The translations under genes and the position numbers were made by a program. 8,224 nt of DNA from the NCBI GenBank assembly GCA_023433965.1, contig JAEYTQ010000720.1:1-8224 (forward strand). Reading direction: 5' to 3'. Shown piece by piece: positions 6,526 to 8,224 of this stretch; within the stretch, counting starts at the first letter, position 1, and each line of letters opens with the position of its first letter. The notes under the pieces were generated by a model, which did not search any database, was not told where the DNA came from, and saw nothing but the letters and a program-made list of their open reading frames with translations. This stretch comes from Pseudomonadota bacterium. Lineage in GTDB: Bacteria > Pseudomonadota > Alphaproteobacteria > Rhizobiales > Xanthobacteraceae.

Positions 6526-6768
6526 GTGCCCACTCTCGACAAAGTCACCGTGGATCTCATGGTCGTCCTCGGGACGACCACGATGCCGATCCATCAAGTA
6601 TTACGTCTTTCCCGCGGCGCCATCATCGAGCTGGACGCAACCGAGGCCGACGAGGTCAAGGTGCTCGCCAATAATCTGCCGGTCGCCTCCGGCGTCGTGC
6701 TGGTCGATCGCAACCGGATCGCGGTCGAGGTCAAGCAGATGCTGCCGCGCGCGGCGGGGACCCGGTAA
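6526..6768 (+). CDS. Minimal FliN-like SpoA-domain protein (flagellar motor switch family)
   Basis: This is an 80-residue protein that is almost entirely one SpoA/FliN C-ring domain: LDKVTVDLMVVLGTTTMPIHQVLRLSRGAIIELDATEADEVKVLANNLPVASGVVLVDRNRIAVEVKQML in outline (4-73), seen as the family pattern of a beta-strand, LRLxxGxIIEL, then LxxNxxPVAxGxVV. In FliN this domain dimerises in the flagellar switch complex, and in type III secretion the equivalent forms the sorting platform. E. coli FliN is 137 residues with an N-terminal tail that is absent here. The GTG at 6526 is the only plausible start I see: the in-frame TAG at 6493 blocks extension, and no strong ribosome binding site precedes it. 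No other flagellar or secretion gene lies in the window, so its partners are unknown. Confidence 0.82.
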   Translation: MPTLDKVTVDLMVVLGTTTMPIHQVLRLSRGAIIELDATEADEVKVLANNLPVASGVVLVDRNRIAVEVKQMLPRAAGTR

Positions 6769-6913
6769 AGGCCCGATGCCGGCGCAGGAGCCGTAACTTT
6801 CCTGCCAAGTCTGTGGAATTCGGGGCCCGGGCAGGCTTGTATCCCCCTGATGGATTTGTTAGATCGGCGCCGCTGATCCGGCAGGCGACCAAGCCTGATG
6901 CCGGTATCCCTGA

Positions 6914-6998
6914 GCGCTCGTGGCGGAACTGGTAGACGCGCTGCCTTGAGGTGGCAGTGAGTAAAATCGTGGGGGTTCGAGTCCCTCCGAGCGCACCA
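6914..6998 (+). tRNA. tRNA-Leu (anticodon GAG), CCA encoded
   Basis: This is a complete class II cloverleaf. The acceptor stem is GCGCTCG (6914-6920) with CGAGCGC (6988-6994), followed by discriminator A and an encoded CCA (6996-6998). The D arm contains AACTGGTAGACGC. The anticodon stem ctgcc (6941-6945) pairs with ggcag (6953-6957) around the loop TTGAGGT, giving anticodon GAG at 6948-6950, which reads CUC and CUU. A long variable arm (about 6958-6970) precedes the T arm with loop TTCGAGT (6976-6982). Leucine identity follows from the anticodon and long variable arm. No strong promoter is evident: TTGTAT (6837-6842) with tagatc (6860-6865) is a weak possibility. A T5 run lies 18 nt after the CCA (7016-7020). 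Confidence 0.97.
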
Positions 6999-7077
6999 CC
7001 TTCATTCTATCGCTGTTTTTGGTGAGTCTCGGCGGGTTCGCGCCGCGCATCGGCGATTCGGAACCAAAGCCTTCCCC

Positions 7078-7104
7078 TTGCATTCGCAACTTGTCGCCGA
7101 ATGC
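7078..7104. promoter_or_regulatory. Inverted repeat upstream of the cysteine hydrolase gene
   Basis: gcattcg (7080-7086) and cgaatgc (7098-7104) form a perfect 7-bp inverted repeat with an 11-nt spacer, ending 18 bp before the start codon. A smaller competing hairpin ttgc/gcaa lies at 7078-7089. It could be an operator or a leader hairpin that affects translation; I cannot tell which from sequence. Confidence 0.3.
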
Positions 7105-7122
7105 GCTTGACGGTGGAGGACG

Positions 7123-7731
7123 ATGAGAGACGCCACGTCGGATGTTGCCGAGATCCGCGGCGCCGTTCACCTCTGCATCGACATGCAGAACATCTTCGCT
7201 CCGGGCAGCCTTTGGGCGACGCCCTGGATGGAGCGCGTCCTGCCGACGATCGTCTCGGTGGTTTCACTCCATCCGGAGCGAACGATCTTCACGCGCTTCA
7301 TCACCCCGCAGGATCCGGAGGATCGTCCGGGGCAGTGGCAGAGCTATTTTCGCCGCTGGCACCAGGCGACCCGCCGGCATCTGCCGTCATCGGCGCTAGA
7401 ACTCGTGCCGGCCTTGGAGCGGTTCGTTCCGCCGGCTGCCGTGATCGACAAGCCGGCTTATTCCGCATTCAGCAATCCCGCCCTTGCGAGCCTCCTGGTC
7501 GAGAAGAACGTCGGCACCGTCGTCCTGTCCGGTGCCGAGACCGACGTCTGCGTGCTCTCGACGGTCCTGAGCGCCGTCGATCTCGGCTTCAGGATCGTCA
7601 TCGTGGAAGACGCGTTGTGCAGCTCGTCCGACGTGGGCCACGATGCGCTCATGACGATGTATCGCACCCGCTTTCACGGCCAGGTCGAGTTGGTGACGGC
7701 GGAGGAGCTGGCTCAATTCTGGCGGGAATAG
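7123..7731 (+). CDS. Isochorismatase-family cysteine hydrolase
   Basis: This is a 202-residue alpha/beta hydrolase-like enzyme of the isochorismatase family. The family triad is visible: Asp20 in HLCIDMQN (16-23), Lys110 in VIDKPAYSAF (107-116) and nucleophile Cys143 in SGAETDVCVLST (136-147). Members with the Cys cleave amide or related C-N bonds (nicotinamidase, N-carbamoylsarcosine amidase, ureidoacrylate amidase and others); those without it hydrolyse isochorismate. The Cys makes an amidohydrolase likely, but the substrate cannot be named. The ATG at 7123 follows ggagg (7115-7119) with a short 3-nt spacer. No signal peptide is visible, so it should be cytoplasmic. The gene stands alone between tRNA-Leu and a convergent Crp/Fnr-type regulator, with 47 bp to the regulator's stop, so the context gives no pathway. 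Confidence 0.88.
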   Translation: MRDATSDVAEIRGAVHLCIDMQNIFAPGSLWATPWMERVLPTIVSVVSLHPERTIFTRFITPQDPEDRPGQWQSYFRRWHQATRRHLPSSALELVPALERFVPPAAVIDKPAYSAFSNPALASLLVEKNVGTVVLSGAETDVCVLSTVLSAVDLGFRIVIVEDALCSSSDVGHDALMTMYRTRFHGQVELVTAEELAQFWRE

Positions 7732-7778
7732 GCTACGACAATCCGGCGTGCAAGCTCCTCTCGCTGCTCGAGGCAGGG

Positions 7779-8224
7779 TCAAGCGACCGCGACATCGGCC
7801 GTCACCGGCCTCGCACGCAGCGGCCGCGCATCGTCCGCGGCGGATCGAAGGCTCAGATAGGTCGGGTCGAAGCCGGCCACCCGGACCAGGCCCGGCCAGT
7901 CCGTGATCGTCAAGGTCTTGCCCTGCCATTGCAGCAGATTGCAGCGGCGCAGCTCCTGGATGGTGCGATTGGCATGGACCGGGGAGATGCTGCAGGCCGC
8001 GGCAAGATCGGACTGGGTGAAGGGCGAGAACAATCGAAAGTCCCTTGCGAGCCCGACGGCTTGCAGCCGGACGGTGATCTCGCAGAGCAGATGCGCGACC
8101 CGGGTCAAGGCGTCCCGGCTGCCGAGATTCACTGTCCAGTTGCGCTGGACGGCATGGTCGGCAAGCAGCATCAGCAGCAGGGCGTTCGACATCGCGGGAG
8201 AACGCTCCGCGAGCTCGCGAAAGA
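7779..8224 (-). CDS. Crp/Fnr-family transcriptional regulator, C-terminal part (start outside window)
   Basis: The frame is open to the window edge, and the 147 visible residues are the C-terminal portion of a Crp/Fnr-type regulator. The apparent ATG at 8192 is not the start: the reading frame continues upstream as FRELAERSPA. The following AVQRNWTVNLGSRDALTRVAHLLCEI is the dimerisation helix region of the family. The DNA-binding winged helix-turn-helix is at visible residues about 68-97 (FTQSDLAAACSIS, then PVHANRTIQELRRCNLLQ), followed by the wing (GKTLTITDWPGLVRVAGFDP). The cyclic-nucleotide-binding-like sensor domain lies outside the window, so the signal is unknown. The C-terminal tail after residue 125 is Arg/Ala-rich and looks unconserved. 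The gene converges on the cysteine hydrolase gene with no clear terminator in the 47-bp gap. Confidence 0.88.
   Translation of the reverse strand, partial: FRELAERSPAMSNALLLMLLADHAVQRNWTVNLGSRDALTRVAHLLCEITVRLQAVGLARDFRLFSPFTQSDLAAACSISPVHANRTIQELRRCNLLQWQGKTLTITDWPGLVRVAGFDPTYLSLRSAADDARPLRARPVTADVAVA

Noticed and set aside
6423..6674. 83-codon open frame on the + strand starting in the lipB/SpoA spacer
   Set aside because: It overlaps the SpoA-domain gene in a different frame and shows no domain; it also has no clear ribosome binding site.
6914..7122. tRNA-Leu 3' end as the attachment site of an integrated element
   Set aside because: No integrase gene, no direct repeat of the tRNA 3' end downstream, and no change in base composition; the following genes look like ordinary chromosomal ones.
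6859..7170. 103-codon open frame on the - strand containing SEGLEPPRFYSLPPQGS
   Set aside because: This peptide is the antisense translation of the tRNA-Leu gene, a well-known source of false protein annotations.
1..8224. CRISPR array, toxin-antitoxin module, prophage or defence system
   Set aside because: No regularly spaced repeats, no small toxin/antitoxin pair, and no cas, phage or transposase motifs in any frame that I could recognise.

Overview
The window looks like a chromosomal stretch of a high-GC alphaproteobacterium. Bradyrhizobium or a close relative (Nitrobacteraceae) is the best guess. This rests on the strongly GC-biased codon use, an intergenic palindromic repeat of the 'tctcgaaggatgcaggcc' type that I associate with that group, an HDFNN-type hybrid histidine kinase and a soil-bacterium gene content. 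It is a genus-level inference from sequence style, not a database match.

Layout from left to right. Positions 1-2543 (+) hold the 3' part of a biotin-dependent acyl-CoA carboxylase alpha subunit, most like propionyl-CoA carboxylase PccA. It is followed by a 104-bp double-hairpin inverted repeat, then a PEP mutase/isocitrate lyase superfamily enzyme resembling oxaloacetate decarboxylase, then an acylphosphatase whose start overlaps the preceding stop (ATGA). Positions 2550-5036 (-) hold a LysR-type regulator and, 117 bp downstream on the same strand, a soluble PAS hybrid histidine kinase. The kinase gene converges on the acylphosphatase gene with only 6 bp between the stop codons. The LysR gene diverges from a 140-residue tautomerase gene (5148-5570, +) across an AT-rich spacer that carries a good LysR-type palindrome. 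lipB (5686-6423, -) encodes octanoyl-ACP:protein octanoyltransferase. It diverges from a minimal FliN-like SpoA-domain protein (6526-6768, +). Next come tRNA-Leu(GAG) with an encoded CCA end (6914-6998), an isochorismatase-like cysteine hydrolase (7123-7731, +) and, converging on it, the C-terminal part of a Crp/Fnr-family regulator (7779-8224, -) cut by the window edge.

How the genes relate. The left cluster fits propionyl-CoA/C4-acid metabolism: a carboxylase alpha subunit, an enzyme acting on an alpha-keto acid, and an acyl-phosphate hydrolase in translational overlap with it. The lysR/tautomerase pair is a regulator with its probable divergent target. The remaining genes are independent units of ordinary chromosomal character.

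I see no phage genes, transposase, CRISPR array, toxin-antitoxin pair or defence island, and I do not claim a new system. The most interesting signals are non-coding: the double-hairpin repeat at 1259-1362, a probable half-copy of it that supplies the ribosome binding site of the tautomerase gene (5102-5140), the LysR box at 5047-5063, and the spaced CCAAGTCC repeats in front of the orphan SpoA gene.
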